From Asaia bogorensis (GTDB taxonomy: Bacteria; Pseudomonadota; Alphaproteobacteria; Acetobacterales; Acetobacteraceae): a DNA stretch of 64,000 nucleotides. This document shows positions 10,085-17,248 of the stretch, in pieces. Numbering within the stretch: position 1 is the stretch's first letter; the number at the start of each line of letters is the position of its first letter. A program made the translations under genes and the position numbers. Location of the stretch: contig NZ_UEGO01000038.1 in the NCBI RefSeq assembly GCF_900465345.1, forward strand, positions 92,145 to 156,144, read 5' to 3'. Under the pieces are notes generated by a model. That model ran no database searches, was not told where the DNA came from, and was given only the letters and a program-made list of their open reading frames with translations.

Positions 10085-10098
10085 AGGAGACGACCATA
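10085..10098 (+). promoter_or_regulatory. Shine-Dalgarno plus AUA start codon of infC
   Basis: AGGAG at 10085-10089 is followed by six bases and then ATA at 10096-10098, in frame with infC. The first ATG of the frame (10111) is 21 bases downstream of AGGAG, too far for normal initiation, and has no closer ribosome-binding site. The arrangement therefore points to AUA as the initiation codon. Rare start codons (AUU in Escherichia coli) are an established device for IF-3 autoregulation. Confidence 0.7.
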
Positions 10099-10632
10099 GC
10101 TAGACCACCGATGCAGGCCGCACCCACCCGTGAAGGGCCCCGAGTTAACGAGGAAATCCGCGTTCCTCAGGTGCGCTTGATTGACGCCGACGGCGAAATG
10201 GCTGGCGTCATGACAACGCGCGATGCTCTTGCACGCGCCTATTCGGTCGGACTCGACCTTCTGGAAATCAGCCCGACGGCTGAGCCGCCGGTCGTCAAGA
10301 TTCTCGACTACGGCAAGTTCAAATACGAACAGCAGAAGAAGAAGAACGAAGCGCGCAAAAAGCAGAAGGTCATCGAGATCAAGGAAGTCAAGGTGCGCCC
10401 CAGCACCAATGAAAATGACTACCAGGTGAAGCTGCGCGCCATGAATTCCTTCCTGGCTGAAGGCGACAAGGTCAAGGTTTCGCTGCGCTTCAAGGGGCGC
10501 GAAATGGCCCATCAGGAACTCGGCATCAAGATGCTTGAGCGCATCCGCACCGAGATGGAAGACAAGGCCAAGGTTGAGCAGATGCCCAAGCTTGAGAACC
10601 GTCAGATGATCATGGTGCTCGCACCACGCTAA
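10096..10632 (+). CDS. infC: Translation initiation factor IF-3
   Basis: IF-3 binds the 30S subunit, blocks premature 50S joining and proofreads start codons. The product (178 residues from the AUA start, 173 from the first ATG) begins [19 protein letters not shown] and contains [20 protein letters not shown] lysine-rich linker (about residues 80-100) follows, and then the C-terminal domain with [18 protein letters not shown] and LEGD-like [15 protein letters not shown]. All are diagnostic of IF-3. I prefer AUA at 10096 because AGGAG sits six bases before it. IF-3 discriminates against non-AUG starts, so this predicts negative autoregulation. A strong terminator follows; rpmI and rplT are not adjacent. 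Confidence 0.95.
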   Translation: MARPPMQAAPTREGPRVNEEIRVPQVRLIDADGEMAGVMTTRDALARAYSVGLDLLEISPTAEPPVVKILDYGKFKYEQQKKKNEARKKQKVIEIKEVKVRPSTNENDYQVKLRAMNSFLAEGDKVKVSLRFKGREMAHQELGIKMLERIRTEMEDKAKVEQMPKLENRQMIMVLAPR

Positions 10633-10662
10633 GCAGATTCTCATCGAGAACATGTTTAAAAG

Positions 10663-10688
10663 ACCCCGGCTTGTCCGGGGTTTTTTTT
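10663..10688 (+). terminator. Intrinsic terminator after infC
   Basis: A 7-base-pair GC-rich stem (ACCCCGG at 10663-10669 with CCGGGGT at 10675-10681, loop CTTGT) is followed at once by an unbroken T-tract (10681-10688). It lies about 30 bases after the infC stop and is the clearest rho-independent terminator in the window. Confidence 0.92.
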
Positions 10689-11301
10689 ATCCCGCTTCCC
10701 TGGCTCCGGCCTCCCCTTTGAGGAGCAAGGTACAAGACGCATGGATGCCCCCTTCCGGGCCTGAACGCCCGCTATCCTTCTGTCATATGTTCTGTGCCCA
10801 TACCTTGTGGGCGCCGTGCATCGACCCGAAGCGCGGTTGTGTCGCTCCAGTTCTCTTTCCGCTATGCGCAGGGAGTGCGATCTGGCCTGAGTCTCGTATC
10901 TGGCTGCGAGGATGCTCAGTAAAAATATTGGAAAGGACAGCATCTTTTCCTGCCCCTGCGGCAAGGGAGGAACCCATTTCATGGGTATATTGATAGTTGA
11001 TAACGGCTCGAGATGCAGCTCTTAACGAAGTTTGACATCTGTAACAGTCAGATAGTGGAGGAATATGGGATTCTTCATTTTTTCTAGATTGGCGCACTAA
11101 GTCTTTATAGATAATTATAAAAGCGCAGACAGTAAACGCGGAATAATTCGTAGTTTCGTTCCCTTGCCGCGATGTATTTTAATATCACATTCTGGTGAGA
11201 AATTTGTCTGTGAATTAATGGAATTTAAATCTCCTGGGTGCAGACTGTAAAGCGCACGGGGCGTAGAGTTTATTTAACGAAACAAGAGGGTCAAATTAAC
11301 G
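10689..11301. other. Non-coding spacer upstream of the RTX-like gene
   Basis: About 610 bases without a convincing gene. Two overlapping frames exist (10652-10993 plus, 10656-10982 minus), but both run across the infC terminator and show no recognisable protein features. The second half (from about 11000) is markedly AT-richer than the surrounding DNA and holds runs such as TATAGATAATTATAAAA. That suggests a long 5' regulatory region for the gene at 11302, possibly with horizontally acquired flanks. Confidence 0.5.
11089..11117 (+). promoter_or_regulatory. Possible sigma70-type promoter for the RTX-like gene
   Basis: TTGGCG at 11089-11094 and TAATTA at 11112-11117 are separated by 17 bases, in an AT-rich stretch about 185 bases upstream of the start codon at 11302. 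Both hexamers are imperfect. A TTGACA at 11032-11037 lacks a well-spaced -10 element. This is a visual match only. Confidence 0.25.
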
Positions 11302-13695
11302 ATGGGTACGAATGATACTGATACGACAACCTATGTATACAGTAACCCTAGTGTAAGCGGCCCCAATCTGCCGATGAATACGCAGCAGGTCGTTAATGGG
11401 CAGATTATCTATAACAGTTCCATGTCTGAGCTCAGTGGCGAGCAATCCCCTGACTGGGCTATCATCCAATGGAATCAGGCGACGGCCTTTGATCCGCTCA
11501 CTGGTGATGACACCCGCGTTTGGGACAGTAATTTCGGCTATTCTGTCGGGCATTGGACGCAGGGCTCTGCGACATCTACAGCAGGCAAGACGAGCTACAA
11601 CGTCTTCAAGGATCCGGATGACGGTCATTATATCTATCAGATGGCAGCTCAGGGCGGTCATCTGCTTGATGTTCAGCTCTCCGCAGTCAAGGCAGTTGAT
11701 GGCCAGTACTCGTTCAACCATCAGATAACAGCGTCTCTCAAGCAGGGAATAAGCAATTATTCTGGCACAACTGGTGTCTATCAGGCCGGGATGAACTTCA
11801 CGATCAATTATCATGGGCCATCCATGAGTTTTGGTATATTTCTTCAATTTGAAACGATTGATTACAAGGGGAAGCCACAAAGCTACGCTTCGATCACATC
11901 GACGATCGGTGGTTCTATTTATAACTTCACTGGTTCGCAGGCTGATTACATCAATCCTACTTTCGCCTCAAATAACGGCGTCATGTACCAGACGACCATC
12001 GACGTAAACCAGGGATTGATGGCTGCCATCAAGTCGATCGTTCGCCTCTACCCCAATATGGCCAGCGATCTTGAGAACCTGAGTAACTGGTACCTGAGCG
12101 GTAGTTATATCGGAGTCGAGACGATTGGTACCGGCCAGGCGACGGATGTGACCGGTAATTACAACGTCGAAGATCCGCTCATCACCTACGATACCAGCAA
12201 GAACGTCACTTATGCAGATCGTTCAACCACGGCAAAGGTCGTTTCGATCGTACCAGAAGATAACGCGTCAACGCAGATAACCAGCGAGGTCTCCATGCCC
12301 AATCTTGTCGTCAAGGGTGTCAACAACACTGTCTATGTGCCCTATAGCTCCAGCGACACGGCGGGCATGATGGCGAAAACCTATGCATCGAGCATCCAGA
12401 CCATGCTCGCGGCAGGATCGCTTGATAACAGTATTCTCTCCACTGGCTCGAATGGCTATGTTTCTTCACAGAAGGCTTCGCAGGCCATTATCGACAGTGC
12501 CGGGACATACGGCGTATCGGGAAATTACACCCATATTGTTGTTGGATCGACTGACAGCAGCACACTGAATGGCAGTACGATACTTGATACGACACAGGAT
12601 ACTGCAAACTATATAAATATAGTTTCCGGCAACCAATATGGTTCCACCGTAAAGGTCGGTAACAGCTCGGGCAGTTTTGCGGGCACGCAGGGTAACAACG
12701 TCTTTAACGCTTCTGGATCCACGGGAAAGTGGAATATTGCGACTGGCGCAGGCAATGATACGATATATGGCGCGCAAGGCACGAACACCATTACGGGGGG
12801 AACCGGGAACAACCTGATCTATCTCGGTGGATCGAACAACTTCGTAAATTCGGTGGGTCAGGATACGATCTACGGCGCAGCCGGGGCGATCGATACTGTC
12901 TCGCTGCAGGGGGGGAATTCGACGGCACTCCTCAAGACGAATGCCGCGGTTATGGATTTCTCGAGCAACAACCGGATCACGGTGGCTGATAACAGCTCGG
13001 TTTACGGGGGTACTTCTTCCGTCGTGAATGTCAGCTCGGGCTCCGCAACCGTGACTGGCACCCAGGGCGACACAATCTCGGCCGTGGGCAATCTGCAGGT
13101 CGTGCATGGGAGTGACCAGACGATCAGTGTGGGAGGGGCACTCTCCTTTATCTCCGGTACCGGAAAAACTGCCATTTCAGCCGGGAGCGGGACGATCTAT
13201 GGGGCTGACGGACTGACCGCAACACTGAGTTCCGCGTCACGCCTGCTTTTCACGGCAAACCAGCCCTATACGACCGGCGCCCAGAACATTGATGGGCGTA
13301 ACGTTGCAGGTGGCCTTGCAGCCTGGACTGGTGCGGGACAGCAGACGGTGATTGGCGGCACGGCCTCCGACCAGTTCTATCTTGGTACGGCTTTCACCGG
13401 CTCCTCAGACACTGCGACTTCCGCCACGGTCACGGGCGGCTCCGGCGCCGGAAATCTTTTTGGTATGCTGAACAACCACACTGCTGGCACCTTCACCATT
13501 ACAGACTTCCGGGCCGCTGCTAACAAGTTCTTCCTCTACAATTACAAGCCTTCTTCTGCCGATGCCGCCGCTCAGAGCATTTTGAATACGGCTACGGTAT
13601 CGGGTGGAAATACGTCCGTCATGATCGACGGCAATGCCAAGGTAACCTTCCTCGGGGTTACTGATCTCAAGACCAGCGATTTCACCATCAGCTAA
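11302..13695 (+). CDS. Large RTX-like secreted protein (type I secretion type)
   Basis: The 797-residue protein has no N-terminal signal peptide and is poor in Cys but rich in Ser, Thr, Gly and Asn. Residues about 20-290 form a beta-rich domain I cannot assign. From about 400 on there are Gly/Asn/Asp repeats, including degenerate RTX nonapeptides (GAGNDTIYGAQG, TITGGTGNNLIYLGG, about 485-520). The end (TFTITDFRAAANKFFLYNY, then TFLGVTDLKTSDFTIS) resembles the C-terminal secretion signal of type I substrates. It is therefore likely exported to the surface or medium, perhaps as an adhesin or matrix protein. AAGAGGG at 11284-11290 serves as ribosome-binding site. No ABC/HlyD/TolC secretion genes adjoin it; base composition is lower in GC than its neighbours. 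Confidence 0.75.
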   Translation: MGTNDTDTTTYVYSNPSVSGPNLPMNTQQVVNGQIIYNSSMSELSGEQSPDWAIIQWNQATAFDPLTGDDTRVWDSNFGYSVGHWTQGSATSTAGKTSYNVFKDPDDGHYIYQMAAQGGHLLDVQLSAVKAVDGQYSFNHQITASLKQGISNYSGTTGVYQAGMNFTINYHGPSMSFGIFLQFETIDYKGKPQSYASITSTIGGSIYNFTGSQADYINPTFASNNGVMYQTTIDVNQGLMAAIKSIVRLYPNMASDLENLSNWYLSGSYIGVETIGTGQATDVTGNYNVEDPLITYDTSKNVTYADRSTTAKVVSIVPEDNASTQITSEVSMPNLVVKGVNNTVYVPYSSSDTAGMMAKTYASSIQTMLAAGSLDNSILSTGSNGYVSSQKASQAIIDSAGTYGVSGNYTHIVVGSTDSSTLNGSTILDTTQDTANYINIVSGNQYGSTVKVGNSSGSFAGTQGNNVFNASGSTGKWNIATGAGNDTIYGAQGTNTITGGTGNNLIYLGGSNNFVNSVGQDTIYGAAGAIDTVSLQGGNSTALLKTNAAVMDFSSNNRITVADNSSVYGGTSSVVNVSSGSATVTGTQGDTISAVGNLQVVHGSDQTISVGGALSFISGTGKTAISAGSGTIYGADGLTATLSSASRLLFTANQPYTTGAQNIDGRNVAGGLAAWTGAGQQTVIGGTASDQFYLGTAFTGSSDTATSATVTGGSGAGNLFGMLNNHTAGTFTITDFRAAANKFFLYNYKPSSADAAAQSILNTATVSGGNTSVMIDGNAKVTFLGVTDLKTSDFTIS

Positions 13696-13700
13696 AATCT

Positions 13701-13716
13701 TCCCCCTTGCGGGGGA
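13701..13716 (+). terminator. GC hairpin just after the RTX-like gene
   Basis: TCCCCC (13701-13706) and GGGGGA (13711-13716) form a 6-base-pair stem with a four-base loop, five bases after the stop codon. No T-tract follows, so termination may be inefficient or need a factor. The same kind of C-run/G-run palindrome recurs elsewhere in the window. Confidence 0.45.
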
Positions 13717-14128
13717 GTGTTGTGAGCGGGAAAACCTCTCCGAGGGGGACCCACAAGAGGGTGTTATCTCGAACTTCCCTGTGGGTGCCGCGCTTCTGAA
13801 GCGTGCCCAAGAGATCACCTGTTGAAGGGGCTGGTGTAGATGTATCCTCGCCGGCCGCTTTCCTGCGGGCGAGGCTGGCTGGCGTATCCCGCTGGTGTTG
13901 TTCGTAAAGCCGTATCATGAAACCATCGAGCATCCTCAGGGTGCGGATGCGGTGTCCAACGGTTCCAAAGCCATGACGTGCCTCCCGCTTCGGGAGCAAT
14001 GGCTCTCTCGGGATGTGATCGTGCACTCTAATGGCGGCCTGGGGACATATCAGTGTCAGTCGCCTTGCGTCGGGGCGGGCTGAAGACCTGATGTGTCAAG
14101 GTCACCCTTGCGGTCATGTTTTGGGGGG
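13717..14128. other. Hairpin-rich non-coding spacer
   Basis: About 410 bases with no credible gene; the 112-codon minus-strand frame (13688-14026) has no recognisable features and crosses the hairpins. Several inverted repeats are visible: ACCCACA (13749-13755) with TGTGGGT (13780-13786), CGCTTC/GAAGCG (13791-13803), and CCTCGCC (13846-13852) with GGCGAGG (13868-13874). The function is unknown; possibilities are a decayed mobile element or a structured untranslated RNA. Confidence 0.4.
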
Positions 14129-14219
14129 TGGCGGAGAGAGTGGGATTCGAACCCACGGTACGCTATTAACGTACACACGCTTTCCAAGCGTGCGCCTTAA
14201 GCCGCTCGGCCATCTCTCC
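14129..14219 (-). tRNA. tRNA-Ser (anticodon GGA)
   Basis: Read on the minus strand, the 7-base acceptor arm GGAGAGA pairs with TCTCTCC, followed by discriminator G and an encoded CCA (14129-14131). The anticodon stem-loop is CGC-TTGGAAA-GCG with GGA in the anticodon position. A long variable arm (class II tRNA) lies between it and a normal T-arm containing GGTTCGAATCC. It decodes UCC/UCU serine codons. The gene is 91 bases including CCA and lies just downstream of trpF on the same strand. Confidence 0.96.
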
Positions 14220-14236
14220 AGCGCGGGCGGACCATA

Positions 14237-14935
14237 TCAGTTTCTATCGCGCGCGCAAGGGCCGCAATGCGGCGCACGGGCATTTTCGACGAAGTTTCGT
14301 ATCAGAGTGGTTGATTTCCGGCCGGGCGCGGATTCAACGCCAGAGGACACATCGACGAAAGCTGCGCCACTCTCATCAATGGCTTGTCGGACATTGTCAG
14401 GGGTAAGGCCCCCGGCCAGCATCCAGGGCGCGGGAGCTTGCCAGTCACGAAGGACGCTCCAGTCCAGCCGCAGACCATTGCCACCGGGGTTGGCAGCAGA
14501 GGCAGGCGCGCGAGGTTCGATTACAAATCCGTCCAGATCGCGGCTTGTAGGGAGATCATTGCGCGTGGTGACCGGGCATGAGAGCCAGACGGGTCGACCA
14601 AATTTCTGCCTAAGGCTGCGTGCACGATCTGGCGTGTCATAAACCTGCAGGATATCGAGGTTGCAACTGGCCAGGGTTTCCGCGATAGCGTCATCGGTGG
14701 CTCTGACGAAAAGACCGACGACCGCGGGGCGAATGGCCCTATCCTGCTCAAGAAGGGCCGCTGCCTGATCAGGTGTGACATGGCGGGGTGAGCGATCGAA
14801 GAAAACGAGGCCTATCCAGTTGGCCCCTGCCGCACTTGCTGCCTGGAGCGCAGAAGCATCAGTGATCCCGCAAATCTTCACGCCAACCTGATCTGCTTCG
14901 GCTCGGAGGTTTCCCTGCGTGGCCGCAGTTCTCAT
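14237..14935 (-). CDS. trpF: Phosphoribosylanthranilate isomerase
   Basis: TrpF converts phosphoribosylanthranilate to CdRP, the third step of tryptophan synthesis. The 232-residue (beta/alpha)8 protein has VKICGITDASAL with the catalytic Cys (about residue 21) and a phosphate-binding C-terminal half, LAGGLTPDNVRQAI then VDVSSGVESAPGRK (about 180-215). Two usual motifs differ: QLHG is replaced by QVYD, and the general-acid Asp region (LLD or VLD) reads FVIEP, so Glu may sit at the Asp position. The start codon overlaps the pyrF stop as ATGA, so the two are translationally coupled. trpB and trpA are not in the window. Confidence 0.87.
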   Translation of the reverse strand: MRTAATQGNLRAEADQVGVKICGITDASALQAASAAGANWIGLVFFDRSPRHVTPDQAAALLEQDRAIRPAVVGLFVRATDDAIAETLASCNLDILQVYDTPDRARSLRQKFGRPVWLSCPVTTRNDLPTSRDLDGFVIEPRAPASAANPGGNGLRLDWSVLRDWQAPAPWMLAGGLTPDNVRQAIDESGAAFVDVSSGVESAPGRKSTTLIRNFVENARAPHCGPCARDRN

Positions 14936-15636
14936 GCTGAAGCCAGCTCGGCCTGAATGGCAGCGGCAGCAGCGGCCGGGTCGGCGGCCTGGGTGATGGG
15001 GCGACCTACCACAATCCAGTCTGCGCCTGCCTGCGCCGCCTGACGAGGTGTCATGATGCGTTTCTGGTCATTGGCGTCTGCCCCTGCAGGGCGGATGCCG
15101 GGCACGACCAGAACGGGTGCGTCACCCAGCGCATCACGCAGAGGGGCGATTTCCTCGGCCGAGCAGACGAGGCCGTCCGCCCCTGCCGTCATGGCCAGAC
15201 GCCCAAGACGCACCACCTGCTCGCGAGGCGTGGCGGGCACACCGATCTCACGCAGGGCTGCCTCATCGATGCTGGTCAGAACAGTCACGGCGAGCAACAC
15301 TGGCCGATGCAACGGCGGGTAGCTCGCGTCGATTGCCTGTCTTGCCGCCGTGATCATGGCAGCACCACCGCTGGCATGGATCGTCAGAAGCGACGCCCCG
15401 ATCGGGGCGAGGCTGCTCAGGCCTTTGGCAACTGTATTTGGGATGTCATGCAGTTTGAGATCGAGGAAAAGCGGATTGCGACCTGCGACCTCACGCAGGG
15501 CGGAAAAACCCTGGGCATAGGTGAATTCCATACCAAGCTTGATCGCATCGACATGACCATCGAGCGCGCTCGCCCAGTGACGTGCCTGGTCGAGGCTCTG
15601 GGTGTCGAGGGCGGCGATCAGGCGGGTACGTTTCAT
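14932..15636 (-). CDS. pyrF: Orotidine 5'-phosphate decarboxylase
   Basis: PyrF decarboxylates OMP to UMP, the last step of de novo pyrimidine synthesis. From the ATG at 15636 the protein has 234 residues and begins RTRLIAALDTQSLDQAR. It carries the catalytic signature FLDLKLHDIPNTV (Asp-x-Lys-x2-Asp, about residue 60) and the phosphate-binding PGIRPAGADANDQKR followed by DWIVVGRPITQA (about 180-215). An upstream TTG in frame at 15699 would add 21 residues that do not look conserved. It sits between a LapA-like gene and trpF in an operon on the minus strand. Confidence 0.94.
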   Translation of the reverse strand: MKRTRLIAALDTQSLDQARHWASALDGHVDAIKLGMEFTYAQGFSALREVAGRNPLFLDLKLHDIPNTVAKGLSSLAPIGASLLTIHASGGAAMITAARQAIDASYPPLHRPVLLAVTVLTSIDEAALREIGVPATPREQVVRLGRLAMTAGADGLVCSAEEIAPLRDALGDAPVLVVPGIRPAGADANDQKRIMTPRQAAQAGADWIVVGRPITQAADPAAAAAAIQAELASA

Positions 15637-15700
15637 GAAAATGTCTCGATACAGGGGCTTGGAATGGGGCAGGCCGTCCGGATGGGGAGGCCTGGTCAAA

Positions 15701-16045
15701 TCAGGGGGCAGGCGGAACGGTGCTGGTCTGGGTCTCGTAGGGCGCGCGGCTCGGGTCGGTTGCGATTGTCAGGCGGTCAATACGCTGGTGAAGGTCAAGC
15801 ACCTGCGTTTCAAGGGCACGCACCTGCTGCTCGGCCTTGCGGGCTCTTGAGCGCTGCTTGATCTCGCCGATGAACATCACGAAACCGCCAATGAGGAAGC
15901 TGGCAGCGCCTACGCCCAGAACCAGCATCCCGACCGAGAACTGCCAGCCATAGGAAACAATCCACAGAGGCTGTGCATCGGGGTTGCTCAAAGCAAAAGT
16001 GATGAGAACAACAAGAAAAACGACGATAACGAGCAGGCGAACCAT
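15701..16045 (-). CDS. LapA-domain (DUF1049) membrane protein
   Basis: This small inner-membrane protein of about 114 residues has two transmembrane segments. The first is VIVVFLVVLITFALSNPD near the N-terminus, whose FALSNPDAQ end is the hallmark of the LapA/DUF1049 family; the second is FSVGMLVLGVGAASFLIGG at about 35-55. A charged helical tail follows, rich in Arg/Glu/Gln and probably a short coiled coil. In Escherichia coli LapA works with LapB in regulating LPS synthesis; only the domain resemblance supports that here. AGGGG lies 8 bases before the ATG at 16045. It is the first gene of the lapA-like-pyrF-trpF operon. Confidence 0.82.
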   Translation of the reverse strand: MVRLLVIVVFLVVLITFALSNPDAQPLWIVSYGWQFSVGMLVLGVGAASFLIGGFVMFIGEIKQRSRARKAEQQVRALETQVLDLHQRIDRLTIATDPSRAPYETQTSTVPPAP

Positions 16046-16222
16046 CACAAAGACCCCTTATTTCCGGGTGGCGACGCAAGAATATCGTGCCGCGCATTCA
16101 TCGTATCGCCTTAGCCCGGGTTCCTGCCAGCGGCAAGGTTTGTTGCTTTTTCTTGACCCGGGGCCAGATGGCATGGTGGCGTGGCAGGCCGTGCATGGTC
16201 CTGAGCGAGGCTTTACCCAATC

Positions 16223-16513
16223 ATGTCCCAGCTTATCACCTTCCGCCCGCCTCTTCCCAATACGGACCGGCTATGGGCTGTCATGGCCTGGCAGGGGCGA
16301 CGCAGCCGTATCGCCAACGTGCATGCCACACGCGAAGCCGCTCAGGCTGATTGCGAGTGGCGCAGCCGACAGGTCCATGAATACCGGCATTTCCTGGCCT
16401 CGGAGCAAAAGGCTCCTTTACGCTACGATGTGCGGTCGATCGGCCGAGCCGAGTTGCCTCGCAGCTGGTCGCCCCTGCCGGCACTGGGGTTCCTGCGTGG
16501 CCAGTCTTTCTGA
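16223..16513 (+). CDS. Small hypothetical protein
   Basis: A 96-residue frame rich in Arg, Trp and His (for example RLWAVMAWQGRRSRIANVHA), with no signal peptide, no membrane segment and no motif I recognise. The ribosome-binding site before the ATG is weak. Two other plus-strand frames overlap it (15984-16583 and 16087-16350), and composition alone does not fully decide between them. This one has the most protein-like composition and a plausible start after the lapA-like gene's divergent promoter region. Treat it as a possible gene. Confidence 0.4.
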   Translation: MSQLITFRPPLPNTDRLWAVMAWQGRRSRIANVHATREAAQADCEWRSRQVHEYRHFLASEQKAPLRYDVRSIGRAELPRSWSPLPALGFLRGQSF

Positions 16514-16713
16514 GAAGGGCAGGCCATGTCTGGCAAGGGGCGGCACAGGAGATTTGCAGCGTTGGATGCATGGTCTGTTTTAAAACATGACCAGAACCCT
16601 GGTTTGACGTGCCTCATCTGGTCTTGATCGCCAAGTCATGACAGAAGCACTGGCGGACTATGCTTGTTGTTGGCAAGCATAGACATCGAAAGATATCAAA
16701 GGAACGGGATACC

Positions 16714-17214
16714 ATGTCAAAAAGCGAAAGCAGGGAGCCGTCCGGACGTGCAGATCAGGCCGTCCTGGAGACATTGCTTGTCTCCGGAACACAGTATCTG
16801 AAATCCTCCACGATTGCCTCGATTGGTACCCCAGAGGTTTTTTTCAGCCTTCCGGCCAGGCCGCATATCGGATTGCGCATTGATGTGAACGCGCGTCAGC
16901 TGGCCGAGGATCAACCAAATTTCGAGGTGACCCTGGTACTCCAGGGGGTGGGGTATCGTACGGCACCAACCCCCGACGCGCCTGAACCCGAGACGCTGTA
17001 CAAGATCGAACTGGCCTATTCCGGTCTGTTTACTGTCCAGAATGCGCGCCCTGACCAGCTTGAAGAACTGCTTCTGGTCGAGGCGCCGCGTCGGCTCTTT
17101 CCTGCTGCGCGACATGTTCTGTTGAGTCTGATTCGGGAGGCCGGTTTCCCGGTGGTCAATATTCAGCCCGTGGATTTTCATGCGCTTATGCTGAGTCGTC
17201 GTGCCCAATCCTAA
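16714..17214 (+). CDS. secB: Protein-export chaperone SecB
   Basis: SecB keeps precursor proteins unfolded and delivers them to SecA for Sec-dependent export. The 166-residue protein has the family pattern: a beta-rich core with IDVNARQLAEDQPNFEVTL, then ETLYKIELAYSGLFTVQN (about 88-105). The C-terminal part, EAPRRLFPAARHVLLSLIRE followed by FPVVNIQPVDF, matches the classic FPxAR and PxxxxPxDF pattern of SecB. The ATG at 16714 follows AAGGAACGGGATACC; an in-frame upstream start at 16660 is unlikely. It is 34 bases before the large glycosyltransferase gene. Confidence 0.9.
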   Translation: MSKSESREPSGRADQAVLETLLVSGTQYLKSSTIASIGTPEVFFSLPARPHIGLRIDVNARQLAEDQPNFEVTLVLQGVGYRTAPTPDAPEPETLYKIELAYSGLFTVQNARPDQLEELLLVEAPRRLFPAARHVLLSLIREAGFPVVNIQPVDFHALMLSRRAQS

Positions 17215-17248
17215 ACTTTATACGCCCTGAAAAGACCGGACCGGAACG

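Noticed and set aside
9324..10127. 267-codon minus-strand frame across the end of thrS and the infC start
   Set aside because: It is a shadow of thrS; it also contains the infC leader and hairpin, and no conserved features.
10652..10993. Overlapping plus and minus frames in the spacer after infC
   Set aside because: Both include the infC terminator and have no protein-like features.
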